A stretch of DNA of 64,000 bases from Lantana camara (GCA_037501455.1 CM074865.1:39352501-39416500); one strand, 5' to 3'. Positions 47,622 to 58,166 are shown, counted from the first letter of the stretch. Notes: generated by a model not told the origin, from the letters alone. Translations and numbers: made by a program.

Positions 47622-50600
47622 TGTAACGCCCCAGTTTTTCAGTTATAATAATGTGGCGTATTTGTTTATAAATTGCGTGATTTAATTATTTAATTATATG
47701 ATTAATTGTTTATAAATGTTTATATTTGTTTTAAACTATAGACTATTGTTATTTTAATTTAATTCATTTTATTTCAACTTGATATTTAGTGTTTAACTTC
47801 TTAATTTATGTTTCATGTTACCTTAACTATTTCGGTAATTTCCATAATCAATTTCAACATGTTATTAGTTGGCTTTAATTTATTTAAAATGGGATTTAAG
47901 TTTTAGTAATTAATTTATAACGATATGAATTCATTCATGCGCATGAGTGTTCTATTTGTACTTCGTTCATATATGTAATGATATCGGAATGGTATGGAAA
48001 TTTAGTATGTCGTAAATATGTGTGTTATGAACATGCCTATTTGCTCGGTTTATGTTTTCGGATTCATTTGACGCGTTAACGAATTTAATTTTGATTGTGG
48101 AACCAAATCGGGGGCTAATGAGCAATTAGCGCACCCTTGGTTCCGTACGTGATATCTTAAGCTCGGGAATTCGGATTCAAATTCTGACACCTCCGTTGCC
48201 TTCGTATCGACGATTCGGAGACAATGGAACAAGCCTCATACCTTTTTGAAATCATTAAGACCTTCGAAATCCAACCGTAACAGAAAACTCGTGCAAGAAG
48301 AGCTCCTTATGTTGACTAGTCTTCATGGTGGGACCCTTTTTACTTAACCTAACTTAACCATACCTTAACCATGACTTTTGTACCTTGAGTTAACCCTTTC
48401 TCCTCCCTTTTAGCAGCAAAAACCGAGCCAAAATATCTCCCCTTGCAGCTGCAACTGATCGAAATGGAGGAAGAGAAGGAAAGGAAGAAAACCCTTGGCC
48501 ATTCTTGTGATTTTGGAGCTCAAATCACCTCCCTTCTTCTTCTAATCTTCAAGGTATGAATATTTATGTCTTCTCTACTCTATTATGGTTGATTTCATCT
48601 ACTTACAACTTGATTTGGATCAGATTTGATTAGGGTTTGAGTGATAAGTTTGGTATGGACTTTTAAGGATTTTGTTCTTGTGACCTATTTGATTGTGTAG
48701 CTGATTTTCTTGCTTATACATGATCATATGAGCTTGTTTCTTGGCCTATTTCTTTCCTGACTGATAGTATATGGTATTAGGAGGATTTTATCTCTTGACC
48801 CTTTTATGAAATTATGAGATATGGAGCTCCAAACTTGATGATTAAACTGCTTCCCCTGTTTTTCGAACTCCTGCTGTTCATTTTGCTTTGTTGCTTGACC
48901 TAATGATCTTCTTTTCATGTGAATTTGCACGGATATTATGTACACTCATTTCTCTATATGTTAACATTCATGTTTCAAGTATTTGGATCCATTTTAAGCC
49001 TCAAAACTGTAAGACTTGGCCTGTTCCTATGCATGATCTATGACAGACTTGTTGCTGTTGCAATTGTGTGGTTGTTGGTCACCCTAATGTGCTTTAAATT
49101 GTGCCATTTTGCATATATATGGAGTATATTAGTTTTTTCGTATGTTAGCATGCATTCCCCAAAGTTTCAGATCCAAATTCAACCCCTAAGTACTTGATCA
49201 TGGCTTGTTTGAATCCATAGGGCTCATATGTGCGATTGTGGCGACCCAGTTTTGCTGCATGATTTAGATGCTCATAATGTGTGATTTAGCCTTTGCACTC
49301 TAAATGAAATATGTTCCTAACATGCTAAATATGTTGTATATCAAGTTTCATAGCATTTGGAGTTGTTTTGGTATGCTTTTGGATTGTTTTGGTTTGAGAT
49401 CAGTTTTGTCGAAAAACTCTGTGAACGTTTTAAGTTCTGTACCGTGACACCCCCGTGTCTCATTTACACTTAAGTGTGAGACACGGGCGTGTCACACCTT
49501 CTGGGAAGATCTGTACTGAGCCACGGTCGTGGCTCAGTTTAGCTGAGGAAGGTGACACCCCCGTGTCCCTTCCCCTGCGCAGTCCTTGTTGCTTCCTTTT
49601 CGGTTTTTGATTTGTTTCACCTCTTTAATGACTTGATCTCCTTTTGTGATGAACTATGAAATTGTTTTGCTATATGTTGAGAGTATTTTGGTTTAATTTC
49701 ATGGCATTTGGATGAGTTGTAGGCATGCTTTTGCTTAATGCCGTTCATGTGTGGTTATATGTCGTTTATGAATCGCGTAACTCATTTTCTATATCATATG
49801 ATTCCTTCTTGTTGTCAAACCTTGGAAATATGCTATCTTATGTAATATGGAGTATGTGGTAGCATTATGGGAGAGCTTGAATATGTTCTATGCTCCTATT
49901 TGAATTCTGGAATTAATTTGATTGGAGATATGAATTGATGAATTTGAATGAAAATGAATGAATAAGTGAATGACTTGGTTATATGATTTAAATGCCTTAA
50001 TAGTGCACATGAATATTTTCATGACTTAATATGATCTTTATGCCTTCATATCATGCTTGAGCATTGCCGTGCGTCATATGTGCTTCATTTAGAGTCTTGA
50101 GTCTCACGAACACGTCATGTTGTCTTTTGTACAGTTTATCTCCAGGGTGGAGAGATCTTGATCCTTCGAGCACTTGGTAACTCGTTCCTTGTTTCGTCAC
50201 GGTTCAGGTGAGGGTGGTTTTGTTTTAGCTATGTAACAAACCCTACAACCCTTATGTGAAAAGCTTTGGCCAAAACCTTATGATTATATATATATGGTTT
50301 TCAAATGAAGTTATCGAGTAAATTCTTCTGAATTATACGTATGAGCGTATATAAGCTTAAAAATGGTTTTGTAATGAGGCTATACTCCAAACCGTGTGTC
50401 TTCATGCTAGCTACGGATTCGGATAACACGGAGAGGTACGTATATAGCATATGCCGAGTTACACGGTAAAGTATAATTTCTTATAGTATGTATCCTATGT
50501 ATGAATTGATATGTTTGGCGAGACACATTTATATTTATGTTTGTTCGGGCCCCGGGACTTAGTATATGTGGCTAACCGAGGAAGCAAGGGCTGAAGGGAA

Positions 50601-51633
50601 TCCCATATACTAGTCCCAACCAAACTACGGTCATACCGGCCCTCGCTAGGAGGTTTAGCGGGGAATGGGAGCTGAGTGCCCTTGGGGGATTCATGTACCC
50701 CCATTGGCCTATGTATGAACCGGTGGCCGGGTCTTGCAAGCCCGTCCACCACCCGGAGAAAGAAGGTTGGTTATGATTTATGCTTATGCTTATGAATATG
50801 TTTATGATATGATTATGCACCGTGCGGGAAAGCCGGGACACGGATTGCCCAAACGAATATATTTATGATATGATTTATGGTATGCGTGTATTATGATATA
50901 CTGCATGATCACCTAATCAACATATTAATGATATTTGTCGTACACGGTCGGAGTTTGGTTGGAGATTGTGCACGCTCACTCGCCGAGCCTTATGTATATG
51001 TATGATTTATGAATGTAATGAGTTAATATGATTAGTCATAAAATCCGAGCATTTGTTAATCATTCACTTGCCCTTTTGGGAACTAAGTTCAAATAAAACC
51101 TTGTTCGGAATTTATGACTTGCATGTGCATGTTTTTATATGTATATCGCTCCTGCTCACTCAGTCTTCTAGAGACTGACCCTCTCCCTCCCCAACACTTT
51201 AGTGTGCAGGTTTGGCTTTGGAGTTTCGAGCTAGGTGGAGGTGTTTGGAGTCTTTAAGTGGGTCGAGTTAGGTTAGGAGAGTCTCTGCACTCACTCATGT
51301 ATTGGATTTATATATGATTCAATTCGATAGTATCCTGAACATGAATATTTATGAAATTATTATTGAATTGACTTTACTGGGATTTACTATGATGTAAAAG
51401 AGGCCTGAAGAGCCCAATTCTGGTTATGGTTGATATGTTTGAACTTTAGCTTTACGATGCATTATACTTTGTGGATTGGTTATCATTGCAGGGTCCAGCT
51501 CGGCCTGGCTTAGGAAGGTTTTTATGTTTGTCTCCCATTCGCTATGGTTTGATATGGGTGCGGATTAGCTGTTTCGTTACTCGTGTTGAGCCATAGTGCG
51601 GGGGATGTGGTGCCTCACGTGCGGGGTGCTACA
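47622..51633 (+). repeat. 3' LTR of element C
   Basis: The LTR is 4012 bp, beginning TGTAACGCCCCAG and ending GGGGTGCTACA. Its 49339-51310 part matches window positions 1-2120. An exon-1-like purine-rich segment ends at donor TTCAAG-GTATGAAT (48553/48554). In this copy both terminal arms carry changes (GCTAGGTGGA and TCGGCC). Confidence 0.93.
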
Positions 51634-51724
51634 CGTAATCTCTCTCGTGACGCATACCTGTACGATTTATCGGACGGGGCGTCACAGTCTCCCCCCTTTA
51701 GGAGAACCTGGTCCCCAGGTTCGC

Positions 51725-51935
51725 TACTCGGCTTCAAACAAACCCGGACACAACTTCTTCATCTCTTCCTTTCAAACAAACCCGGATACAACTTCTTCAT
51801 CTCTTCCTTAGTCTCCCAAGTTGGTTCCTCTGATTTATATCCTTGCCACAACGCCCTGACCACAGGAATCTGCTTGTTTCCCTACACTTGTATCTCCCGA
51901 TCTTGAATATCAACCGGATGCTTCACAATAATCAA
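51725..51935 (-). pseudogene. chromodomain-type integrase tail of E
   Basis: The minus-strand reading includes KHPVDIQDREIQV, a stop, then GNKQIPVVRALWQGYKSEE and PTWETKEEMKKLYPGLF. This is the pattern of the C-terminal chromodomain of plant chromoviruses (KEIPLVKVLW...EEATWE...PELF). A 38-bp tandem duplication (copies starting at 51733 and 51771) repeats EEMKKL(Y/C)PGLF and shifts frame. Confidence 0.75.
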
Positions 51936-52100
51936 GTCTGAAGCGAATTGTAATTCTTCTATCATAAAAACAGTTGTCTCTTCGGTGTAGAACCAACGTC
52001 TCTTCAAGGACGACCCGTTCTTACTTCTTATAGTCCGTAATCGTCGACGTGCATCGCAACCAAGGCACACAGACAGAATCCCAGCTCTCAGCACAAAAGA

Positions 52101-52209
52101 TGAGAGAACCCCGTCTCTCGAACACAAAAAGCGAGAGAACCCCGTCTCTCGATCACACAAGAGAGAGCCCCGTCTCTCGAGCAGACAATTGAGAGAACCC
52201 CGTCTCTCA
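52101..52209 (-). repeat. CGGGG-loop hairpin array of E
   Basis: Four units read GAGAGA(A/G)CCCCGTCTCTC on the plus strand, at about 52101-52120, 52132-52151, 52161-52180 and 52190-52209. They have the same loop as the arrays of B, C and D. Confidence 0.8.
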
Positions 52210-52210
52210 G

Positions 52211-52505
52211 CCTAAGTTGGACAAATTCCAGCATCTTCCAACATTCTAGTTCAAGAAATTCCAGCATTTCTCAAACCCCTAAATTCAAGAGAATCCAGCA
52301 TCTCCAGAATATTTAAGTACAAGAGAATCCAACATCTCTCGTGCACAAAGCTTAGAAAGAATCCAGCATCTTTCTATCACATAAGTAGAGAATCCTGCAA
52401 CTCTCTAACATATAAATTGAGAGAATTAACATCTCCCAAGCACGTAAACAGAGAGAATTAAATCTTTCTCACACTGAGAACGAGAGATTCTGACATCTCT
52501 CTAGC
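52211..52505 (-). repeat. second hairpin array of E (TCCAGCA loop)
   Basis: About nine irregular stem-loops show AGAGA-ATCCAGCA-TCTC type arms. Variants include AGAAAGA-ATCCAGCA-TCTTTCT, GAAAT-TCCAGC-ATTTC and GAGAGAT-TCTGAC-ATCTCTC. Arm changes are again matched. Confidence 0.65.
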
Positions 52506-52620
52506 ACATAAATACAATTATTTAAAGCGCTGGTGCCTACGCACATCAAAATAACACAGTTGAAAATTACAACAATCAACGCATATCACAATTAGCAAGT
52601 ATATTACATAACAATAAGAG

Positions 52621-53061
52621 TCAAATAAACGATGTATGTATGCTCGTGCCGTGAATGTTTATTGTACCTTCCATCGCAGTATTCTGATCATCCTCTACTG
52701 CTTCCTCCTCTCCATCAAGAGTATACGCACGAGCCTGAATAGCTGGCCTCTTCTTTGGACAGGTGTCTATCCTATGATCAGCAGAACCACACACCAAGCA
52801 TCTACCCAAATACCTCCAACACCTCTCCAATAGATGGGAACCTTGACAGTGAGGGCAATGGGCCTGAGCTGGGGCTGGTAAAGCTGGTGGCACTGTAGGA
52901 GCAGTGGGTCGGAGCTTCTTGTTAATGAAGCCCTGCGGACCGAAAGCTGGTGTAGAAGTAGTAGAAACATGAATAGCGGGCTTCTTGCCCCATTCAGAAC
53001 CCGAACCATGCCACGAAGAGAAGGATGGGGGCCTCAACCTCTGTCTCTGAGCCTCGACCTG
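52621..53061 (-). pseudogene. element E gag C-terminal fragment
   Basis: The frame reads through RLRPPSFSSWHGSGSEWGKK, a Pro/Ala linker, then CPHCQGSHLLERC (CX2CX3HX4C, one residue shorter than usual) and CLVCGSADHRIDTC (CX2CX4HX4C). It continues with RAYTLDGEEEAVEDD and MEGTINIHGTSIH, homologous to the gag-protease junction in A (RAYTLEGEEQDVE, VEGTLCIHNMSIH), then stops before any protease Asp. The N-terminal part is lost at F. Confidence 0.8.
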
Positions 53062-53929
53062 TGTAACGCCCCCACCCGTACCGGAACAAGAGGAGAGCGG
53101 CGTCTCAACCCCCGCACTGAAGCACCTCTCAAGTAATGGTGTGAGCCATCACTCAAGAAATACTCCAGCGAACGGCTGTCTATCTCAGAACTATACATGT
53201 AAACGATGTGGCTATGCAGCGGAAAATCAGAGTATTTTAAAACTTTTCAAAACATGTGCGTGATGGCATGTAACAAGCAAGAACATATTGATCGTGTAAG
53301 AGAGACTCGACATATCAGAACATGTAACATATTCACATATAAGTACCGATATAGCAGAGTTCAATGTATCGGTAACAAGGTAGCAGAAAGAGTATAACAA
53401 AGATACTCGAGTATTCAGAAACACATACAGAAACATAAAGTGATGCAGCCATAAAACATATGCAGGACACAAAAAGGAAGTAATACTAAGTCCTGACTGA
53501 AACAAAAATGACAATCTAGAGCTTCAAGATACCTCTAGACTGCGGCTGCAAGACCTGAAACCACGAGGCAAGAAAACGGGAGAGGTATTAGTCAAAAGGA
53601 CTAAGTGAGGGAATACTTTAAAGAAAGTACTGAGTGATAAAGAACTTGGAGTAAAGTTTAGAACTGTTAATGCAATGCTTTAAAGAAGAACTTGAAACAA
53701 GTTCGGTTGATAAAACTCTTTGAATGTGATGCTGTAAAAGAATGCACGTTATAAAACATTTTCATGAATGCTATCACACGCGCACACATATGCTGTTGAT
53801 GGTTCATAGTTCTTTCATAAAACGGGATAAGGGTAAAGTGAACTTTTCTAGATATGAACCATCCTTTATGAAACAGAATTTTGCCCGCAAGCTAGGCTCC
53901 TCCATCCTTACTCCAGAAAACATGATTTG

Positions 53930-54089
53930 GTAGAGCATCGGACCAGGGTCAACAATAATTCCACGTATAGTAGAGTATCGGACCAAGATCAACAATAACC
54001 CCACATAAAGTAGAGCATTGGACCAAGATCAACAACAACTCCGCACACAGTAGACTATTGGACCAAGGTCAACAACAACTCTTACCAAC
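53930..54089. repeat. 40-bp minisatellite, four units
   Basis: GTAGAG(C/T)AT(C/T)GGACCA units start at 53930, 53970, 54010 and 54050, exactly 40 bases apart, each followed by AGRTCAACAAYAAY-type sequence. They lie inside LTR F. Confidence 0.85.
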
Positions 54090-54395
54090 ACATACAAACA
54101 TGCACCATCCTCCACCGGTTGTCACTTCGGGTAGCTAGCCCTAGGCGACCTGTAAACATGTAATGGGAACAGATTTGCTGTCCGTTCCCAGACAGATTGT
54201 CCTGACTTAACAAACCTCCTATTAAAAGTCGGTGTCAATAGCCTAAGTGTGGCGGCCGGTATTGGTGATGTCGTTGGCGCTCACCTCCCGAGCATCACCT
54301 CCACACATAACCGCCGGGCCCAAACTGTAAACTGTATGCTTGCATTTAAGATTAGCAGTGACCAGAGTATCACTCCAGTATGCTAACTATAACAT

Positions 54396-54560
54396 GTGAA
54401 ACTGTAACTGTAACATGTGATGCTGTCTGTAAAAACATATGATTCTGTCTGAAAACATGTGATGCTATCTGTAAAACATATGATTCTATCTGAAAACATG
54501 TGATGCTATCTGTAAAACATATGATTCTGTCTGAAAACATGTGATTCTGTCTGTAAAACT
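54396..54560. repeat. about 42-bp alternating minisatellite
   Basis: Two related half-units alternate: ACATGTGATGCT(A/G)TCTGTAAA and ACATATGATTCT(A/G)TCTGAAA. There are about eight half-units within F. Confidence 0.75.
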
Positions 54561-54804
54561 GTACTTTGAAACATATGCAGAACATGTAACTGTCTTTGAA
54601 CAAGAATGCAGAACTTTGGAAAACATGTGCTGTAGATCAAGATATACTATTAAAGTATGAATGATCCTTTCAAGAGAATGTCCCGATAAAAGGGATAGTT
54701 CAAAACGAGGTTTAGCTTTGAATTTCAAAACATATGATACGATAGTATAATCGTGGTTCCAGTTGGAAAACATTTATAACTCACTACAAGAAAACTGCCG
54801 AATT

Positions 54805-55350
54805 TCGAGGGAAATTTCCGAGGGAATTCCGAGGGATTCCCTCGGAAATTGACTGTTTCCGAGGGAATTCCCTCGGAAACCATTCCCTCGGAAAAACCCT
54901 CGTCGGAATTCGTTCCGAGGGAAAATTTTCCGAGGGAATTCCAAGGGAAATGAATTGATTTTTATTTCCCTCGGAATTCCCTCGGAATTCCCTCGGAAAA
55001 TACACAATGATGTTATTCCCTCGGAAAATTTTCCGAGAAAAATATTTCCGAGGGAGTTCCCTCGGAAATTCCCTCGGAAATCTTTATGTCCAATTTATTT
55101 AACTTTATTTTTTCCGAGGGAATTTCCGAGGGAATTCCCTCGGAAAATAAAATTAAAACAAAAATGGACAAAAATATTTCCGAGGGAATTCCCTCGGAAA
55201 TTCCCTCGGAAACCAAGAAATTTCCATTATTTTGTTAAAATTCATTTCCCGAGGGAATTCCGAGGGATTTTCCCTTGGAATCTTATTTTTTATTTTAGTT
55301 TTTTAATTATATTTCCGAGGGAACTCCCTCGGAATTCCCTCGGAAGTTTA
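54805..55350. repeat. CACTA left subterminal repeat array
   Basis: More than twenty TTCCGAGGGAA or TTCCCTCGGAA motifs, many as back-to-back palindromes, separate AT-rich spacers. Subterminal motifs of this kind bind transposase in characterised CACTA elements; binding here is inferred. Confidence 0.85.
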
Positions 55351-56858
55351 TATATAAAATTTATTATATATATTGTCAAAAAAAATTATATATTTTAATT
55401 TTAAATAAATACGGTACCTATTATGAAATATTTATTGGTAATCCAAAAATATATATATCAAAGTCCAAATCTAAATACAAACATTATTAAATATATAGTG
55501 TCAAACGTAATCAATTCTTACATGAAACAAAACCTATCTATTGAAATGATCAGGACATGTATTAAATGAAAAGGGAATGATGAAAAGCTTCAGATGCCTT
55601 CTTGCTCTCTTTGATACTCGTCTGCTGCTTGCAGATCTGCAACAACAACAAGGTATCAAGTTTAGAGCAAGTAATCATGTTTCAGCAAATTGCACTTACA
55701 CCCCTTGTGAATATAAATGCATAAAACTTGCCTAGGAAAATGGATTAAACGAAATTATCATAAAGTATATCAATCAATTACACGTCATATTGCATGTCTA
55801 GAACATGTATGAGGCTTAAGATATGAGAAAAGGGCATGCTAAAAGCACAAAAACGGGTTAGCAAACACACCACATCATAGTTCATCCATTTTTCACATAT
55901 ATCAATTTGTGCATAAACTTTCTGCGCGCACACGTTATAGAAAAATTGTCATAACTCTTTGCTCGGAAGTATTTTAATGATCCGTAAAATTTCTAGTAAA
56001 CTAGACAACCAAATATTTCAAATGGCATAGGCCTCAATTCCTAGTTCCTTCTCTGTAAATACAGATTTTAGCGCAAAATTGACTAAAAACAGAAATATCG
56101 CTGCAGTGACACGTTCCCAAGAAAAATTCATTTACCATACCAAACGAAATCAAAAAATTCTGAAATTTTACAGGCATACTACTAACACATATATTAACTT
56201 CACTGTAAAACAGTTTTAAAAAATTCAAACATTTACTCCATCTGCTCCAGCTGCATATCCAGTTAAGAAAACAGGGTGAAACAGGGGACAGCGGCATCAA
56301 TCGCATTGTCAGCAGTTTCATGCACAAAAAAATTTGAAACACAACCACCCTTCTTCTCCATTAAAGTCATGGATGCAAAGCTTCATATCCATGCTCAACA
56401 TTCATCATTTCCTCACCTATTCTTCACATTGCTCACATTTTGCAACATATAGTTCATGCAATTCAAGTTGGAAGCAAGAAAATTACAAAAGCCCTACTTT
56501 CATGAAAGCTATACGTACATGTCCAAACCTTCAAGAAATTATAGGAAACTCAAAATCTCTACATCCATTTACCTTAGAGGGGCTGGAATCGATGAGTGCC
56601 TGGCCATTAGACTCCAGATATCTGACATCAAGTATAAATGTGCAGAAGAAACGGTATCAGAGAGAGAAATATGAGGGAACTTTTCTTTATTATTTTCTTG
56701 AAAAAAAAACACAGCAACATATAGTCAATATGAGAGCAACTAGCCATGAGTTACAAAAATTCACCACATAACATGTTATTGTCTAAAATCAGAATTGACC
56801 GTCGAAATTTCAAATTGAATCAGTAAATCCTAGTTGCAAATGTCCAATATTATTGTAC
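55351..56858 (-). other. CACTA interior, intronic or unassigned
   Basis: This is about 1.5 kb of AT-rich DNA downstream (minus strand) of the third CIP7-like exon. A possible further exon lies at about 56572-56620, between TGATGTCAG and AAG-GTAAATGG. Another exon-like piece near 55575-55637 follows TTGTTGTTGCAG. Neither could be matched by eye to CIP7. Confidence 0.35.
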
Positions 56859-56959
56859 CTTGCACCTCTGATTCAATAGAGCTCTCAATCTGATTGATCT
56901 CCCTCTCTGTTGTCACAAATCTCTCAATAACTTCTGGTGTATTAACAAACCTCACAAAC
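56859..56959 (-). pseudogene. captured CIP7-like exon 3
   Basis: On the minus strand CATTTTTCAG precedes the exon and CAAG-GTACAATA ends it. The 101 bases encode FVRFVNTPEVIERFVTT then EREINQIESSIESE, matching the family pattern FVRFVTTPEVLERVxxLExEIxQIExSI. Phase agrees with exon 2 if one lost base at its donor is allowed for. Confidence 0.8.
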
Positions 56960-57071
56960 CTGAAAAATGACACACACACAGAAACAAACAAGTTCAACAA
57001 CATGAATCAACAAACAATGGGAGCCTCAAAAATTGAAAAACCATAACTTTAAAATCCAGAAAGTTTCAAAA

Positions 57072-57251
57072 CTTTCTAGGGTGGCCTTAGTGAACCATGA
57101 ATAAGCATCTGATGAAGTGGGCCGAAGTGTAACCGAATACCCACCTTTGGAGATTTGATCTTTAGCATATTTAAGGTGGGAAATGAAAGGCTCCAACAGC
57201 CCTGATGCTATTTTCTCATTCTTCCCGCCAGCAAATACCACAAGATCACAC
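57072..57251 (-). pseudogene. captured CIP7-like exon 2
   Basis: The acceptor is AATGAATAAAG. The exon encodes [17 protein letters not shown], then [24 protein letters not shown] and WFTKATLE. These are the diagnostic N-terminal motifs of COP1-interacting protein 7 and its relatives. The 180-base exon should end GAAAG with GT next, but the sequence continues TTTTGA. A single G appears to be missing, so the donor is damaged, and shifting the donor one base would break the frame. Confidence 0.85.
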
Positions 57252-57350
57252 CTTTATTCATTTTCTCATAATAACATCATATATTAGCAAAAACCCAGAA
57301 ATTTAAATACCCAAAATCAAACCTTTGGGATGTGAAATTTGAGATTGTAC

Positions 57351-57409
57351 CTTGTTCTTGTGGGCATTAGCTGAAACAGAGCATAATCAAGCGGCGCTCT
57401 CGCATCCAT
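57351..57409 (-). pseudogene. captured CIP7-like exon 1
   Basis: The start codon is at 57409 on the minus strand. The 59-base exon encodes MDARAPLDYALFQL and MPTRTR, followed by donor AACAAG-GTACAATC. The family normally begins MDPRTRLDYALFQLTPTRTR-like. Upstream (57410 to about 57700) is GC-richer DNA that may be the original 5' UTR and promoter. CIP7 is a light-signalling partner of COP1; this copy has only the N-terminus and cannot make the full protein. Confidence 0.87.
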
Positions 57410-57892
57410 AACAGCATTCAAGCATCCAAACACCCCAAGAAGCGAGATTTTTGTTCACAATCTCAATGGAAATTGAAATCCCACCATATATTATAAGGCC
57501 CGCAATCCAAATTCTTGAATCTGAGGCGGTGCTGCCTTTCTTGGCGGGTCTCGCCTACGCCGTCTATTCTACGGTGTGAGGAGAAGGGCTTTTGCGGTGG
57601 GCAAAGTGGAATGGGAAGAAGAGAACATTTGGCTGGGTTAGCCGGTTAGGGCTCTTTTTCCCCCTAAATGTCATCGAATTTTTTGGCCATTTGAGTGTTT
57701 TGGGGTGAAGCGGGAAACTTACCGCTTTTTTTTTTGCCATTGTTTTATTTAATTAATGAATTTTTAGACTATTAACATCACAAATTGCTTAAAATAAATT
57801 TAACATATACAAAAATAAATTTATTTCTAAAAATTAATTAAGTTTGATTCAACGAATTGTTACATAATCTTCGATATTAAAAATTGGCAAGG

Positions 57893-58166
57893 CAAATTCC
57901 GAGGGAATGCCAAGGGAATTCCGAGGGAATTTCCATTTTCCCTCGAACTTTCCATAAAATAAAATATAAAAAAAAAAGAAAATCACTCTTTAAAATTTTA
58001 ATTTAATAACGTGAAATTTTATTTATTAATGAAATAAATAAAAAAAATCAATGTCACACAAATATATATTATATATAAAGTAAAAATTCGATTTCACTTG
58101 AAAAGAACACGACTTCTACATTCATATCGTTCGAACTACTTATCCAAAGTTTAATTACATATGTAT
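57893..58166. repeat. CACTA right subterminal remnant and AT-rich tail
   Basis: TTCCGAGGGAATGCCAAGGG and TTCCGAGGGAATTTCC (57898-57935) resemble the left array. The next 200 bases are AT-rich, without a terminal repeat. Confidence 0.6.

Larger units (their letters stand above)
51634..53061 (-). mobile_element. element E: minus-strand gypsy remnant with gag and chromodomain pieces
   Basis: On the minus strand the order is gag zinc-knuckle region (53061-52621), hairpin arrays (52505-52101), integrase tail with chromodomain (about 51935-51725), pre-PPT hairpin and polypurine tract (about 51715-51687), and a stub of LTR (51686-51634) beginning TGTGACGCCCCGTCC. RT and most of integrase are missing. 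It is cut by C on the left and F on the right. Confidence 0.8.
53062..54781 (-). repeat. partial gypsy-like LTR F
   Basis: It starts TGTAACGCCCCCACCCG within E gag. Minus-strand orientation is inferred from motifs ordered as in D and G: CTCACT-TTAGTC-CTTTT-GACTAA hairpin (53604-53588) and a GCCGGGCCCAAACTG block near 54313. No second end is visible because the CACTA element begins at 54782. It has no genes. Confidence 0.55.
54782..58166. mobile_element. CACTA (EnSpm-type) non-autonomous transposon carrying CIP7-like exons
   Basis: The left end is CACTACAAGAAAACTGCCG, a typical plant CACTA terminus. Dense subterminal repeats of TTTCCGAGGGAATTCCCTCG occupy 54805-55350, and a few more occur at 57893-57950. 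Between them is gene-like DNA with captured exons and no transposase. The right terminal repeat (expected CTTGTAGTG) is not visible before the TRIM at 58167, so the right border is uncertain and probably truncated. Confidence 0.75.

Noticed and set aside
47285..47648. Frames reading ERRGSLIVARETGF-type repeats as a repeat protein
   Set aside because: The amino-acid repeats are an automatic result of the DNA hairpin array; two overlapping frames read it equally well and B has different breaks.
56859..57409. A functional host CIP7 gene
   Set aside because: Only the N-terminal exons are present, the exon 2 donor is damaged, and CACTA subterminal repeats flank the block.
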